Positions 27,466-37,639 are shown, counted from the stretch's first letter. The stretch: 64,000 nucleotides of DNA from Prolixibacteraceae bacterium UBA6029 (GCA_002429385.1 DIZL01000064.1:56601-120600), one strand, 5' to 3'. The notes: a model not told the origin generated them from the sequence alone. A program made the numbers and translations.

Positions 27466-30400
27466 ATGGAAAAAAGTAAATTAAAAGGTATCTGGAGAAC
27501 TACAGCCTTGCTGTTTTTGTCCTGCTTTTTAGCGCTTACCTCTTTTGCACAACAAAAAACTCTGTCGGGGACTGTTAAAGGCGAAGATGGAAATCCTATT
27601 CCGGGAGTCACGGTAGTCGTGAAAGGGACTACTATTGGCACCGTTACCGATAATGATGGTAAATTTTCGTTTAAAGCTCCTGCTGACGCTAAAATTATGG
27701 AAGTTGCCTATGTGGCCATGAAAAATCAGGAATTGACAATTGGAACTCAAACCAATTTTTCAGTTACCATGGTAGCTGATATTACCGGTGTTGACGAAGT
27801 TGTTGTTGTTGGTTATGGTACAAGACTCAAAGAAGAACTTACCGGATCTATATCAACTGTTTCGAAGGAACAGATGAAAATTTCGACTGCACCAAGTGTG
27901 GTAAGCCGTATTCAGGGACAGGTTTCAGGTATTACCGTTACTAACAGTAATACTCCGGGCGCTGATGCTACAATTCTTATCCACGGTATCGGTACAATCA
28001 ACAATTCTGCCCCCCTATACGTTATTGATGGAGTTCCGGTTGGACCTGGCAATAATGTTAATCCAAACGATGTGGAATCGATCACTGTATTAAAAGATGC
28101 TTCGTCTGCTGCTATTTATGGTAGCCGGGGTGCAAATGGTGTAATTTTAATTACTACTAAACATGGTATTGAAAATCAGGAACCAGTTATAACCTTTACT
28201 GCGCGGACAGGTCTTTCTCAAGCTATTAACCAATACAACATGTTAAATACAGCTCAATACGGACAGGCCGTTTGGCTTCAGGCTAAAAACCAGGGAGCTG
28301 TGCCTAGTTCTAAACAATATGGAAGTGGAGCCTCTCCTGTAATACCCGATTATGTTCTGCCGAATGGCGCTATGGCAGGTGATCCATCGGCTGCTGCATC
28401 ACTTTACAATTATCCTGATGTACAGCTTATGAAAGCCAATAAACTGGGAACAAATTGGTATGATGCAATCTATCAGACCGGTGTTATTCAGGAATACGAT
28501 CTTTCGGTATCAGGTGGTGGAGCTAAATCAACCTACTCCTTATCCAGTAATTATCTTGACGAACAAGGCTACCTTATCTATACCGGATTTAAAAGATATA
28601 CTTTTCGCGTCAATGCAGATACCAAGTTTAGTAACTGGCTGAAAGTAGGTGAGTCACTGCAAGCCATTTACAATGACCAAAGTGGAGCAACGCTCGACAG
28701 GGACGAAGGTTCGGCTATATCTATGGCTTATCGTATGCAACCAATCGTTCCGGTTTATGACATCATGGGTAATTTTGCGGGAACGAGAGCTCCCGGAACA
28801 GGAAATGCTGTCAATCCTGTTTCATTATTGAGTCGTCAACAAAGCAATGACCATAAAAACTTCCGTGCACTCGGCAATGTATTTGGTGAAGCTACCCTAT
28901 ACAAAGGATTGACTTTTAAGAGTTTGTTTGGATTCGATCTCAATCAGGCAAACAATGCACTATATACTTTGCCGGACTTTGAAAGTGCAGAACCAAATAA
29001 GGTTGCCGGTCTGAGTATGGAGTCAAACTATACCATGTTGTGGAACTGGTCCAATACTTTGAATTACAACCTGACCTTTAATGATATTCACCGGATCAAT
29101 GTTGTTGTAGGAACGGAAGCTATTGAGAGTAATTACCAATGGATGACTGCCGGACGTAGTGGATACTTCTCACTTGCACCAGATTATATGCAACTCACAT
29201 CAGGACAACTTAATCCAGTCAACGATGGAAGCGCATCTTCATGGGCCTTATTCTCTCAATTTGGTCGTGCCAATTACGACCTGATGAGTAAATATTTCTT
29301 TGAAGCTACCGTACGTCGTGATGGTTCTTCCAGATTTGGGGCTGCCAATCGCTATGGTGTATTCCCTGCTGCATCAGCCGCATGGGAAATCAGCAAGGAG
29401 AATTTTATGGCCGGTACAAAAAACTGGTTAGACAGACTTAAAGTAAGAGCAGGTTGGGGTAAGTCAGGTAATGACCAAATTGGAAATTACAATGGGTTTT
29501 CAACTTTTGCAACGAATAACTATACAGCTTCTTATAATTTAGGCGGATCAACCGGCTCTGCTATCGCAGGTTTTGAACCTTCAACAAAGGGTAATCCGGA
29601 TGTAGAGTGGGAAACCACCGAAACCTTCAATGTTGGGTTAACCGGTAGTACATTTGGTGATAAACTCACTTTTGGTATTGATGTATGGAGAAGAAACACA
29701 TCGAATATGCTCTACCAACCGACTGTACCTCAGGTATTGGGTGTTTATACACTTCCATTTGTTAACATTGGGAAGATGAAAAATAACGGTGTTGATATTG
29801 ATCTTGGTTACCACAATACCTTAATGGGTGGTAAATTTACATACGCAGTGAATGCTACCTGGTCGCATTATAAAAACGAAATCGTATCACTTTCGAACAA
29901 TGTAAAAGAAGAGAAGGGTTATTCATTACGTCAGGTTGAATATACCCGTTTTACAGCAGGTTTACCCTTTCCAATGTTCTATGGTTATGTTGCTGATGGT
30001 ATTATCCAGCCTAGTGACGATCTTAATGCAAAGGATGCAAAAGGCAATTATGTGATACCTAGGTTGGACAACTATACTACTGTAGGTCACTACAAATATA
30101 GAGATTTAAACGGAGACCATGTAATTACAGCTGCTGATCAGACTTATATCGGTGATCCTCATCCAAAGTTTACAGGAGGTTTAAATGTTGATTTAGGCTA
30201 TGCCAACTTCGATTTGAATATGTTCTTCTATGGAAGTTATGGCAATGACCTGATCAATTATGTCAGTCGTTGGATCGATTACGGACAGTTCGGCGGTGGA
30301 TTAAGCCAGGATGCGCTTTACAATTCATGGACACCAACCAATACAAATGCAAGATTGCCTATGCTTGACGGCGCATCTCAATCTCAGTATTCCTCCACAG

Positions 30401-30669
30401 CCTATATCGAAGACGGATCATACCTGAGACTAAAGACCATGAGATTAGGTTATACTTTACCTCAAAGCGTTCTTCATAATGTGAAGATGAAAAACCTTCG
30501 TTTTTATATACAGGCAACCAACATATTCACACTGACTAAGTACAGAGGTCTCGATCCTGAAGTAAATACCTTAAGCAATACTCCAGGCACCGGTAATCAG
30601 ATGGGCGTTGATCAGGGATCATGGCCAACACCACGTCAGATCACAGTTGGCGTAACCCTGGGTCTGTAA
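27466..30669 (+). CDS. SusC/RagA-family TonB-linked outer membrane protein
   Basis: 1067 residues. Signal peptide (LLFLSCFLALTSFAQ), carboxypeptidase-regulatory-like domain (about residues 30-115, LSGTVKGEDGNPIPGVTVVV), TonB-box region DEVVVVGYG, plug domain with LYVIDGVPVG and DASSAAIYGSRGANGVILIT, and a 22-strand barrel ending in ITVGVTLGL. Imports oligosaccharides with its SusD lid. No STN domain is present, so regulation by an anti-sigma factor through this protein is not expected. Substrate is inferred from the upstream uronate genes. Confidence 0.95.
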   Translation: MEKSKLKGIWRTTALLFLSCFLALTSFAQQKTLSGTVKGEDGNPIPGVTVVVKGTTIGTVTDNDGKFSFKAPADAKIMEVAYVAMKNQELTIGTQTNFSVTMVADITGVDEVVVVGYGTRLKEELTGSISTVSKEQMKISTAPSVVSRIQGQVSGITVTNSNTPGADATILIHGIGTINNSAPLYVIDGVPVGPGNNVNPNDVESITVLKDASSAAIYGSRGANGVILITTKHGIENQEPVITFTARTGLSQAINQYNMLNTAQYGQAVWLQAKNQGAVPSSKQYGSGASPVIPDYVLPNGAMAGDPSAAASLYNYPDVQLMKANKLGTNWYDAIYQTGVIQEYDLSVSGGGAKSTYSLSSNYLDEQGYLIYTGFKRYTFRVNADTKFSNWLKVGESLQAIYNDQSGATLDRDEGSAISMAYRMQPIVPVYDIMGNFAGTRAPGTGNAVNPVSLLSRQQSNDHKNFRALGNVFGEATLYKGLTFKSLFGFDLNQANNALYTLPDFESAEPNKVAGLSMESNYTMLWNWSNTLNYNLTFNDIHRINVVVGTEAIESNYQWMTAGRSGYFSLAPDYMQLTSGQLNPVNDGSASSWALFSQFGRANYDLMSKYFFEATVRRDGSSRFGAANRYGVFPAASAAWEISKENFMAGTKNWLDRLKVRAGWGKSGNDQIGNYNGFSTFATNNYTASYNLGGSTGSAIAGFEPSTKGNPDVEWETTETFNVGLTGSTFGDKLTFGIDVWRRNTSNMLYQPTVPQVLGVYTLPFVNIGKMKNNGVDIDLGYHNTLMGGKFTYAVNATWSHYKNEIVSLSNNVKEEKGYSLRQVEYTRFTAGLPFPMFYGYVADGIIQPSDDLNAKDAKGNYVIPRLDNYTTVGHYKYRDLNGDHVITAADQTYIGDPHPKFTGGLNVDLGYANFDLNMFFYGSYGNDLINYVSRWIDYGQFGGGLSQDALYNSWTPTNTNARLPMLDGASQSQYSSTAYIEDGSYLRLKTMRLGYTLPQSVLHNVKMKNLRFYIQATNIFTLTKYRGLDPEVNTLSNTPGTGNQMGVDQGSWPTPRQITVGVTLGL

Positions 30670-30708
30670 TAGATTATGAATATTATTAACTTTAAACGAA
30701 AGAATGAT

Positions 30709-32550
30709 ATGAAAAAACTAACAATTATAGTGGCTACCTGTTTTTTAATGGCCATATCTTTTTCTTGCGCTAAATCCTTTTTGGAAAAAGCGCCGCAAGG
30801 TTCCGCCTTTGAAAGTTCATTTTATAATGCGGCCGGTGTTGATGCTTTATTGACCGGCGCTTACAGTATGGTTAAAGGAAGCGCTCAAGGTGGGATTGCC
30901 GGTCTCGACTGGGGTGCATCGATCACCAACTGGACATATGGATCGGTTGCCTCTGATGATGCTGCCAAAGGTTCTTATGTTGGTGACCAGATTCCAATCA
31001 ATGAAATTGAACGATGGGAAGTTTCAACCACTAATTGGTACCCTGCTCAAAAATGGGAATTAAACATTGGTATGGGTGTTAACCGTTGTAATATTGTACT
31101 GAACGCGATTGCTAAAACTCCTACTCTTGATGCTGCTAAAGCTACTGAATCTAAGGCTGAGGCTCGTTTTCTTAGGGGTTTGTATTATTTTGAATCATGG
31201 CTGGTTTTTGGCGATAAAATCCCGCTCATCACTGAGGATAAGGTAGATGTTGCCAATACAATATCGAATGATAATGCACCCGGTGTTGTGTTGAAATTCA
31301 TCACCGACGATTTGGCATTTGCTGCCGCTAACCTTCCTGATGTACAGTCTCAGCCCGGACGTGCAACCAAATGGGCCGCGATGGCTCTCGCTGCCCGTGC
31401 CTATATGCAGGAATTGAATTATGCCGGCGCTAAACCATTGCTGGATGCAATCATTGCAAGTGGCAAATTCTCACTTGCTCCCAAATTCTTTGACAACTTC
31501 CGCATTGCAAAAAATAATAATGTAGAATCGATTTTTGAAATCCAGCGCGATGTTAATGATAATTCTGGTTCATTAAATGGTGAAGTGGGTATCGGCTTAA
31601 ACGCACCATATGCACCGGAACTGGGAATGTGCTGCGGTTTCCATCAGCCAAAACAGAACCTGGCCAATGCTTTTAAAGTTGATGCAAATGGCTTGCCATT
31701 GTTTGACACTTTCAACGCTACGGATTTAAAGAATGACGAGGGAATTCCATCTGATGATGTTAAAGATGCGGCTGGAAATGTAATAAAATCTGGATTATTT
31801 GTTCCTGCTACTGATTTACTCGATCCCCGTATCGACTTTACCATGGGTCGCCGTGGACTTCCTTACATGGATTGGGGTATTATGCGTGGTAATGACTGGA
31901 TTCGTGACCAGACATGGGGCGGTCCTTACAATACTGTTGAGAAAACTTTCTTCTACAAATCTGAACGCAATACTTTGTCAACAACCAGTGGATGGCAGAC
32001 CGGTATCAACGCCAACAACATCCGTTACCTCCGTTACGGACATATTTTGTTGTGGAGAGCCGAAATTGCTGCATCTGAAGGCGATCTGGCTACTGCATTA
32101 ACCTATGTCAATCAAATCCGTACAAGGGCCGGTAACGAAGTAGTTATGGGCAAAGTTAACATCTTTAAATTGCCTGAGACAGTCAATACCAATAATAACG
32201 GTGATGGATGGAAAACGTATGTTGACTTTACTCAACCTGCTGCTAATTACAAAGTTGGAACTTATACTTCGTTCCCTGATAAAAACTTCGCTATGAAGGC
32301 CGTACAGTGGGAAGATCGTCTTGAATTTGCCACTGAAGGTATGCGCTTTTTCGACCTCAGACGTTGGGACAAAGCTAATCCAGGCAGTATGAAAGCAACC
32401 CTGGATGCTTATGCTGCAGCTGATCTAAGACAAAGACCAGAAGTAATGAAAGGAGCCACTTTCGATGATCCAAAGGATAAATATCAGCCTATTCCTCAGG
32501 TTCAGATGGATTTGGAACCAGGTGTTTTAAAACAAAATACAGGTTACTAA
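30709..32550 (+). CDS. SusD/RagB-family nutrient-binding lipoprotein
   Basis: 613 residues from the ATG at 30709 (MKKLTIIVATCFLMAISFSC), lipobox ISFSC with Cys20; the longer start at 30676 would push the signal inside. N-terminal SusD motif FLEKAPQGSAFESSFY, TPR helices (KAEARFLRGLYYF, ALAARAYMQEL), and the C-terminal RagB region WEDRLEFATEGMRFFDLRRW. Surface partner of the SusC protein, whose stop is 40 bp upstream of this start. A strong terminator follows at 32571. Confidence 0.94.
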   Translation: MKKLTIIVATCFLMAISFSCAKSFLEKAPQGSAFESSFYNAAGVDALLTGAYSMVKGSAQGGIAGLDWGASITNWTYGSVASDDAAKGSYVGDQIPINEIERWEVSTTNWYPAQKWELNIGMGVNRCNIVLNAIAKTPTLDAAKATESKAEARFLRGLYYFESWLVFGDKIPLITEDKVDVANTISNDNAPGVVLKFITDDLAFAAANLPDVQSQPGRATKWAAMALAARAYMQELNYAGAKPLLDAIIASGKFSLAPKFFDNFRIAKNNNVESIFEIQRDVNDNSGSLNGEVGIGLNAPYAPELGMCCGFHQPKQNLANAFKVDANGLPLFDTFNATDLKNDEGIPSDDVKDAAGNVIKSGLFVPATDLLDPRIDFTMGRRGLPYMDWGIMRGNDWIRDQTWGGPYNTVEKTFFYKSERNTLSTTSGWQTGINANNIRYLRYGHILLWRAEIAASEGDLATALTYVNQIRTRAGNEVVMGKVNIFKLPETVNTNNNGDGWKTYVDFTQPAANYKVGTYTSFPDKNFAMKAVQWEDRLEFATEGMRFFDLRRWDKANPGSMKATLDAYAAADLRQRPEVMKGATFDDPKDKYQPIPQVQMDLEPGVLKQNTGY

Positions 32551-32570
32551 TCGTATCTAATATTTAATTT

Positions 32571-32610
32571 AGCGGCTGTTCCATTCTGATATGGAGCAGC
32601 CGCTTTTTTT
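32571..32610 (+). terminator. Rho-independent terminator of the SusC/SusD operon
   Basis: AGCGGCTG..TCCAT pairs with ATGGA..CAGCCGCT around a 6-nt loop, then seven T. Starts 20 nt after the susD stop. Confidence 0.93.
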
Positions 32611-32655
32611 ATCTATATTTAATGCGGAATAGTAGCTAAATTGTAAATCACTTCG

Positions 32656-33888
32656 ATGGCGCTTAATTATATCTGGATCTTCTTCTTTGTAGCGGCTTTC
32701 GTGATTGGACTGGTTAAGCTCATCGTCTTTGGAGATCTGAACATCTTCTCTGAGATGATGACCTCAACGTTTGATATGGCCAAAACCGGTTTCGATATCT
32801 CTCTTGGACTTACCGGGATGCTGACCTTATGGATGGGTCTGATGAAAATCGGTGAAAAGGGTGGAATCGTAAAGATCTTTTCGCGCCTGGTGGGCCCGTT
32901 CTTTAATAAGCTTTTCCCTTCGTTAGGGAAGGATCATCCGGCCTATGGTTCGATCATGATGAATATTGCCGCCAACATGCTGAACCTCGACAATGCCGCT
33001 ACTCCCATGGGCCTGAAGGCCATGAAGGAAATGCAGGAATCCAACCCTTCTTCGGATACTGCTTCTGATGCCCAGATCATGTTTTTAGTGATAAACGTTT
33101 CAGGTTTAACCATTATCCCGATCAGCATCATGGTCTATCGCTCACAATTGGGTGCAGTCAATCCATCCGATGTGTTTATTCCCATCCTGCTGGCAACGTT
33201 CTGCTCAACAATTGCGGGTATAATGGCAGTTGCATGGCATCAGAAGATCAATTTGCTGAATAAGACTATTATGGCTTATCTGGGTGGATTGACAGCCTTT
33301 ATTGCCGCAATTATCTGGTACTTCTCAAGTATCGATAAAGATCAGATCCAGAAGATATCCAGTGTAGCAAGTAACCTCATCATATTCTCAATTATCATCC
33401 TTTTTATGGTTCTTGCTTTGCGAAAGAAGGTAAATGTTTATGATGCCTTTATTGAAGGAGCAATGGACGGCTTTAAAACCGCCATCATGATTGTGCCCTA
33501 CCTGATTGCCATCCTGGTAGCCATTGGCGTCTTCCGCACTTCAGGAGCAATGGAATGGTTTACCTCAGGAGTCAGCTGGGTGTTTCAAAAGATAGGCGTC
33601 AATACCGATTTTATTCCTGCATTGCCCACTGCACTGATGAAGCCCTTGAGTGGAAGCGGTGCCAGAGGAATGATGGTGGATACCATGAAAATGTATGGGG
33701 CCGACTCATTTGCAGGTCGTGTGGCCTGTACCATTCAGGCCTCGGCTGATACTACATTTTATATTCTTGCTGTTTATTTCGGATCAATTGGAATTAAAAA
33801 TACCCGCTATGCTCTTGCCTGCGGGCTTATTGCTGATTTTGTGGGTATTGTGGCAGCCATTTTAATGGCCTACCTGTTCTTCCATTAA
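32656..33888 (+). CDS. Fused SpmA-SpmB (nucleoside recognition/Gate domain) membrane protein
   Basis: 410 residues with about ten membrane helices. First half equals SpmA (FDISLGLTGMLTLWMGLMKI, NMLNLDNAATPMGLKAMKEM), second half SpmB (DGFKTAIMIVPYLIAILVAI, LMKPLSGSGARGMMVD, ASADTTFYILAVYFGS). In Firmicutes the two are separate spore-maturation proteins; in Bacteroidota the fusion is common and the organism does not sporulate. Transport of a small nucleoside-like or ionic solute is presumed from the Gate domain; substrate unknown. Monocistronic between a terminator and convergent kdsA. Confidence 0.9.
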   Translation: MALNYIWIFFFVAAFVIGLVKLIVFGDLNIFSEMMTSTFDMAKTGFDISLGLTGMLTLWMGLMKIGEKGGIVKIFSRLVGPFFNKLFPSLGKDHPAYGSIMMNIAANMLNLDNAATPMGLKAMKEMQESNPSSDTASDAQIMFLVINVSGLTIIPISIMVYRSQLGAVNPSDVFIPILLATFCSTIAGIMAVAWHQKINLLNKTIMAYLGGLTAFIAAIIWYFSSIDKDQIQKISSVASNLIIFSIIILFMVLALRKKVNVYDAFIEGAMDGFKTAIMIVPYLIAILVAIGVFRTSGAMEWFTSGVSWVFQKIGVNTDFIPALPTALMKPLSGSGARGMMVDTMKMYGADSFAGRVACTIQASADTTFYILAVYFGSIGIKNTRYALACGLIADFVGIVAAILMAYLFFH

Positions 33889-33906
33889 TGAATATAATCT
33901 TCCATT

Positions 33907-34713
33907 TTAGAATGTTTTTACAACTTGCCTGAGATGAACAAGCTTAGTTAAAAGTCCTTCAAGTAAATCAATTTGCAGCATATTGGCTCCGTCGGATAAA
34001 GCATGTGCCGGATCGGGATGTGTTTCAATAAATATTCCGTCGACTCCAACAGCGATGCCCGCACGGGCAATGGTTTCAATTAACTGAGGCTGTCCGCCCG
34101 TAACTCCGCTTGTTTGATTGGGCTGCTGAAGTGAATGGGTTATATCCAGAATAACCGGACAATTATTCCGTTGCAGTTCTGGAATTCCGCGGAAGTCTAC
34201 TATCAGATCCTGATAACCGAAAGTGGTTCCTCGTTCAGTTAAAAATACATTGTCATTGCCACTTTCCCTGACTTTGGTAACTGCAAACCTCATGGCTTCA
34301 GCCGATAAAAACTGACCTTTCTTAATGTTGACCGCTTTTCCCGTCTCAGCAGCAGCAATCAGCAGATCGGTCTGACGGCATAGAAAGGCTGGAATCTGCA
34401 ACATATCAACATATTCGGCAGCCATGAATGCTTCCTGAGCAGAATGAATATCCGTGACAGTGGGTATATCGAATGTTTCGCTCACCTTCCGCAGTATTTT
34501 TAAGGCCTTTTCATCGCCTATACCTGCAAATGAATCAAGCCTCGAACGGTTTGCCTTTCGATACGATCCCTTGAAAATATAAGGTATCTGTAGTTTACTG
34601 GTTATTTCAACAATGCGCTCAGCAATATCGAGTGCCATCTTTTCTCCTTCAATAGCGCATGGTCCGGCTAACAGGAGAAAGTTGAGGTTTTCGTATTTAA
34701 GTTTTGGAATCAT
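33907..34713 (-). CDS. kdsA: 3-deoxy-8-phosphooctulonate (Kdo-8-P) synthase
   Basis: 268 residues from ATG 34713 (MIPKLKYENLNF); in-frame ATG 34722 and a GTG at 34731 are alternatives, but a near-consensus -7 box (TATCTTAG on this strand) 18 nt upstream favours the short start. Motifs: LLAGPCAIEGEK, IFKGSYRKANRSR, LTERGTTFGY, VILDITHSLQQPNQ and IETHPDPAHALSDG. Condenses PEP with arabinose 5-phosphate for lipopolysaccharide core synthesis, consistent with a Gram-negative envelope. Confidence 0.93.
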   Translation of the reverse strand: MIPKLKYENLNFLLLAGPCAIEGEKMALDIAERIVEITSKLQIPYIFKGSYRKANRSRLDSFAGIGDEKALKILRKVSETFDIPTVTDIHSAQEAFMAAEYVDMLQIPAFLCRQTDLLIAAAETGKAVNIKKGQFLSAEAMRFAVTKVRESGNDNVFLTERGTTFGYQDLIVDFRGIPELQRNNCPVILDITHSLQQPNQTSGVTGGQPQLIETIARAGIAVGVDGIFIETHPDPAHALSDGANMLQIDLLEGLLTKLVHLRQVVKTF

Positions 34714-34787
34714 CGCGTACATATTTTGCACTAAGATAAGTCATTTTTCACCCTAAAAAAGCCGGTCTGCCTGTTAAGTCAACTTTC

Positions 34788-35462
34788 TCATCGAATTTCA
34801 GTCTTCTTGTTGCCGTTAATATCAAAATAGATATTGATATAGGCCACATCCCTCAGAAAATCGATACGTTCTATTTCAAATCGTTTGATGTTGATCCCTG
34901 TGCGAAGTTTCAGATCGGCAAGCAATTCTTCTTCCATGCCAGCCTGTACATTTTCAATTTTCTCGTAAAGGATGCGATAGGTCAATTCCTGCCGCAAATT
35001 CAGATATTTCTCCAGAATATACAATCCTCCGACAATTAAAAGGTTGGTGGTGAATAACTCAGCATAACTGATTTTTTTATTGGCCAGGGCATTAATAACC
35101 GATACTACAATAACGACAAATAAATAGGTCATTTCCTTGATCGGTATCGAATCGGTCCGATATCTGATAATACTGAATACAGCGAACAGTCCCAGTGCAA
35201 AACCTAATTCCATTTTCACATTGGCCAGCAGGAAGCAGAGTAGAAAAATACCGATACTTATGGCAATATAGCTGAAATAAAAATCCTTACGTCTGCTTGT
35301 TTTTGCATACAGCCCTATTACAATGATAATAATGACTGCCAGATTCATCGTAAACCTGACCAGAAGGGATATGAAATCTTCCGTATTAATCAACTTCATG
35401 CCAAAAAGCTTTAATCCTTCTGTGGCTGAGCCCGATTGTAATAAAATGTCTAACACATGCAT
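34788..35462 (-). CDS. DUF4956 family membrane protein
   Basis: 224 residues. Four membrane helices in the first 150 residues (about 37-55, 62-80, 84-102, 118-150) then a soluble C-terminal domain (KLRTGINIKRFEIERIDFLR). Motif MELGFALGLFAVFSIIRYRT is the family signature. It follows the VTC-domain gene with a 11-bp gap, a pairing seen widely in bacteria; a polyphosphate-linked membrane function is inferred from that pairing only. Confidence 0.88.
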   Translation of the reverse strand: MHVLDILLQSGSATEGLKLFGMKLINTEDFISLLVRFTMNLAVIIIIVIGLYAKTSRRKDFYFSYIAISIGIFLLCFLLANVKMELGFALGLFAVFSIIRYRTDSIPIKEMTYLFVVIVVSVINALANKKISYAELFTTNLLIVGGLYILEKYLNLRQELTYRILYEKIENVQAGMEEELLADLKLRTGINIKRFEIERIDFLRDVAYINIYFDINGNKKTEIR

Positions 35463-35473
35463 GATGGTTTGGT

Positions 35474-36226
35474 TTAGTTGTAATAATACTTCCTGATATG
35501 AAGCAGGAGTGGTTTGAAATTATTCTTTTTAATATTGTCTTCCAATAGGGCGCGACCAAGGCAATATTTACTGATGCCTTGACCTTTTATCCTTTGTGTT
35601 AGTAAAGCATTGCTAATCATTGACTCTTTGCTTAATTTGTCTTGTTTGATTTCAATAATAACCAGCTTATCCAGTGTTATTTCTTTTTCGGAATTCGAAA
35701 ATCCGGGGGAAATGTCAATTGTAACCCGTTCAGTAAACTGGTGGTTGACCAAAGTAAAACGATTGAAGAAACTTCTGATTTTAGGTTGAAGCTGAAGCCA
35801 GGTAAAGGGAGTGCCCTGCTCCAGGAAATTCTGTTCATCAAAGGTAAATACAGGCTTAAAGTCTTGCTTCCCTATCCGCTCTTTGATGGTCCGTCCTTTA
35901 TTGTTTTTGAGTTTTATTTCCAGAAAGTTAAGATCTGAATCAACATACCGGCGAATCCTTATTTTAAGCCTGTTGCTCTTCCCATTGTGATGTGAGAGAA
36001 ACATCTGGTTGTCAGGAGTGTCAAAATAAGTGTTGTCGTAGTTGAAGATTGTTCTGCCCTGTATTTCCAAAAGTGAATAGTCATTTATGATCGCCTCTAA
36101 AACAGCAGGTAATTGAGTGATGTGCAGACAAAACTTTTTATCGGTCCTGTTCATAAGTTGAACCTTGTCCAGATCGGGCAAAGTAACTTTATCAAAAGGC
36201 AGGAGATAATTTCTGATCAGGTCCAT
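35474..36226 (-). CDS. VTC-domain (polyphosphate polymerase-like) protein
   Basis: 250 residues of the CYTH-like tunnel fold: MNRTDKKFCLH near the start, RRYVDSDLNFLEIKLKNNKG with the alternating basic and acidic tunnel residues (R..K, E.K.K), and VIIEIKQDKLSKESMISNAL near the end. Eukaryotic Vtc4 makes polyphosphate from ATP; bacterial single-domain forms are less studied. Cytosolic, probably docked on the DUF4956 membrane protein encoded next. Starts 118 bp before (minus direction) the rarA stop. Confidence 0.85.
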   Translation of the reverse strand: MDLIRNYLLPFDKVTLPDLDKVQLMNRTDKKFCLHITQLPAVLEAIINDYSLLEIQGRTIFNYDNTYFDTPDNQMFLSHHNGKSNRLKIRIRRYVDSDLNFLEIKLKNNKGRTIKERIGKQDFKPVFTFDEQNFLEQGTPFTWLQLQPKIRSFFNRFTLVNHQFTERVTIDISPGFSNSEKEITLDKLVIIEIKQDKLSKESMISNALLTQRIKGQGISKYCLGRALLEDNIKKNNFKPLLLHIRKYYYN

Positions 36227-36343
36227 CGGTTGTAATTAGTTACCGCGAAACTAATCTATTTTTGGCTTAAAATGTAATTAAATCCTAACAATATTGTAAC
36301 AATACCTTAATCAAAATCGAAAAGGATTCTTCCATTTAGATGC

Positions 36344-37639
36344 CTATTTCCCGTAGCGTTTTCCCCACAGACTTTTCAATCGTTCAAGAATCTTCACTTC
36401 AAGCGGATTGTTTTGAGGGGTATATAAGCGGTGATTTTTAATTTCCTTAGGCAGGAAATCCTGATCCACAAAGTTCTTGTCATAGGAGTGGGCATACTTG
36501 TAGTCTTTACCGTAGCCCAGTTCCTTCATCAGTTTGGTAGGCGCATTCCGTATATGCAGCGGAACAGGAAGGTCGCCTGTCGATTTAACCAAGGCAAGGG
36601 CATCATCGATGGCCATATAGGCCGAATTGCTTTTAGCCGAAGTAGCCAGGTAGATGGCACATTGCGAGAGGATAATCCGTGCTTCAGGATACCCGATTTT
36701 ATGTACGGCATCAAATGTCCCCTGAGCGAGCAACAGTGCATTGGGATTGGCCAGACCAATGTCTTCTGCGGCCAGGATCAACATTCGCCGGGCTATAAAT
36801 TTGACATCCTCACCGCCTTCGATCATCCGGGCCAGCCAGTAGACTGCGGCATCGGGATCGCTACCCCTCATACTCTTGATAAAGGCGGAGATAATGTCAT
36901 AATGCATTTCCCCGTTTTTATCGTAGATGGCCATGTTGTTCTGTAGTCGGTCGATTACTATTTCATTGGTGATGATCACCGTATCGCTTTCTTCGGCATT
37001 GACAACCAGTTCAAGCACATTCAGAAGTTTGCGGGCATCTCCTCCTGAAAAACGGAGGAGTGCCTCATCTTCTACAATCCTGATGTCTTTGGTCTTCAGG
37101 TAAGGATCACGGGTCAGGGCCATGTCGACTATTTTCAGCAGATCAGCCTTATCCAGATGTTTGAGCACATACACCTGGCAACGTGATAAAAGCGGAGAGA
37201 TCACTTCGAACGATGGATTTTCAGTAGTGGCGCCTATCAGGGTTACAATGCCCTGTTCGACAGCCCCTAGCAGTGAATCCTGCTGAGACTTACTGAAACG
37301 GTGTATTTCGTCAATGAATAGAATGGGATTCGGGTGATTGAAGAACTGGTTCCGCTGTGCCTTTTCAATCACATCACGGACATCCTTTACTCCTGAATTG
37401 ATGGCGCTTAAGGTGTGAAACGGACGGTTGAGCGTATTGGCTATAATCTTGGCAAGGGTCGTTTTCCCAACTCCGGGGGGACCCCACAACAGGAAGGACG
37501 AAATTTTGCCCGATTCAATCATTTTACGCAATACAGCCCCTTCACCAATCAGGTGTTCCTGCCCGATGAAATCACTTAAAGTGGCCGGGCGCAATCGTTC
37601 TGCAAGTGGTTGGTTGGCAAACTGCATAGCTTTGTCCAT
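36344..37639 (-). CDS. rarA: Replication-associated recombination protein A (MgsA/RarA)
   Basis: 431-residue AAA+ clamp-loader-like ATPase. LAERLRPATLSDFIGQEHL at the N-terminus, Walker A LLWGPPGVGKTTLAK, Walker B ILFIDEIHRFSKSQQD, sensor 1 LIGATTENPSFEV, arginine finger LLSRCQVY, then the tetramerisation domain (DPDAAVYWLARMIEGGED). Acts at stalled or broken replication forks. A TATCTTTG box stands 20 nt upstream of the start. Confidence 0.95.
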   Translation of the reverse strand: MDKAMQFANQPLAERLRPATLSDFIGQEHLIGEGAVLRKMIESGKISSFLLWGPPGVGKTTLAKIIANTLNRPFHTLSAINSGVKDVRDVIEKAQRNQFFNHPNPILFIDEIHRFSKSQQDSLLGAVEQGIVTLIGATTENPSFEVISPLLSRCQVYVLKHLDKADLLKIVDMALTRDPYLKTKDIRIVEDEALLRFSGGDARKLLNVLELVVNAEESDTVIITNEIVIDRLQNNMAIYDKNGEMHYDIISAFIKSMRGSDPDAAVYWLARMIEGGEDVKFIARRMLILAAEDIGLANPNALLLAQGTFDAVHKIGYPEARIILSQCAIYLATSAKSNSAYMAIDDALALVKSTGDLPVPLHIRNAPTKLMKELGYGKDYKYAHSYDKNFVDQDFLPKEIKNHRLYTPQNNPLEVKILERLKSLWGKRYGK

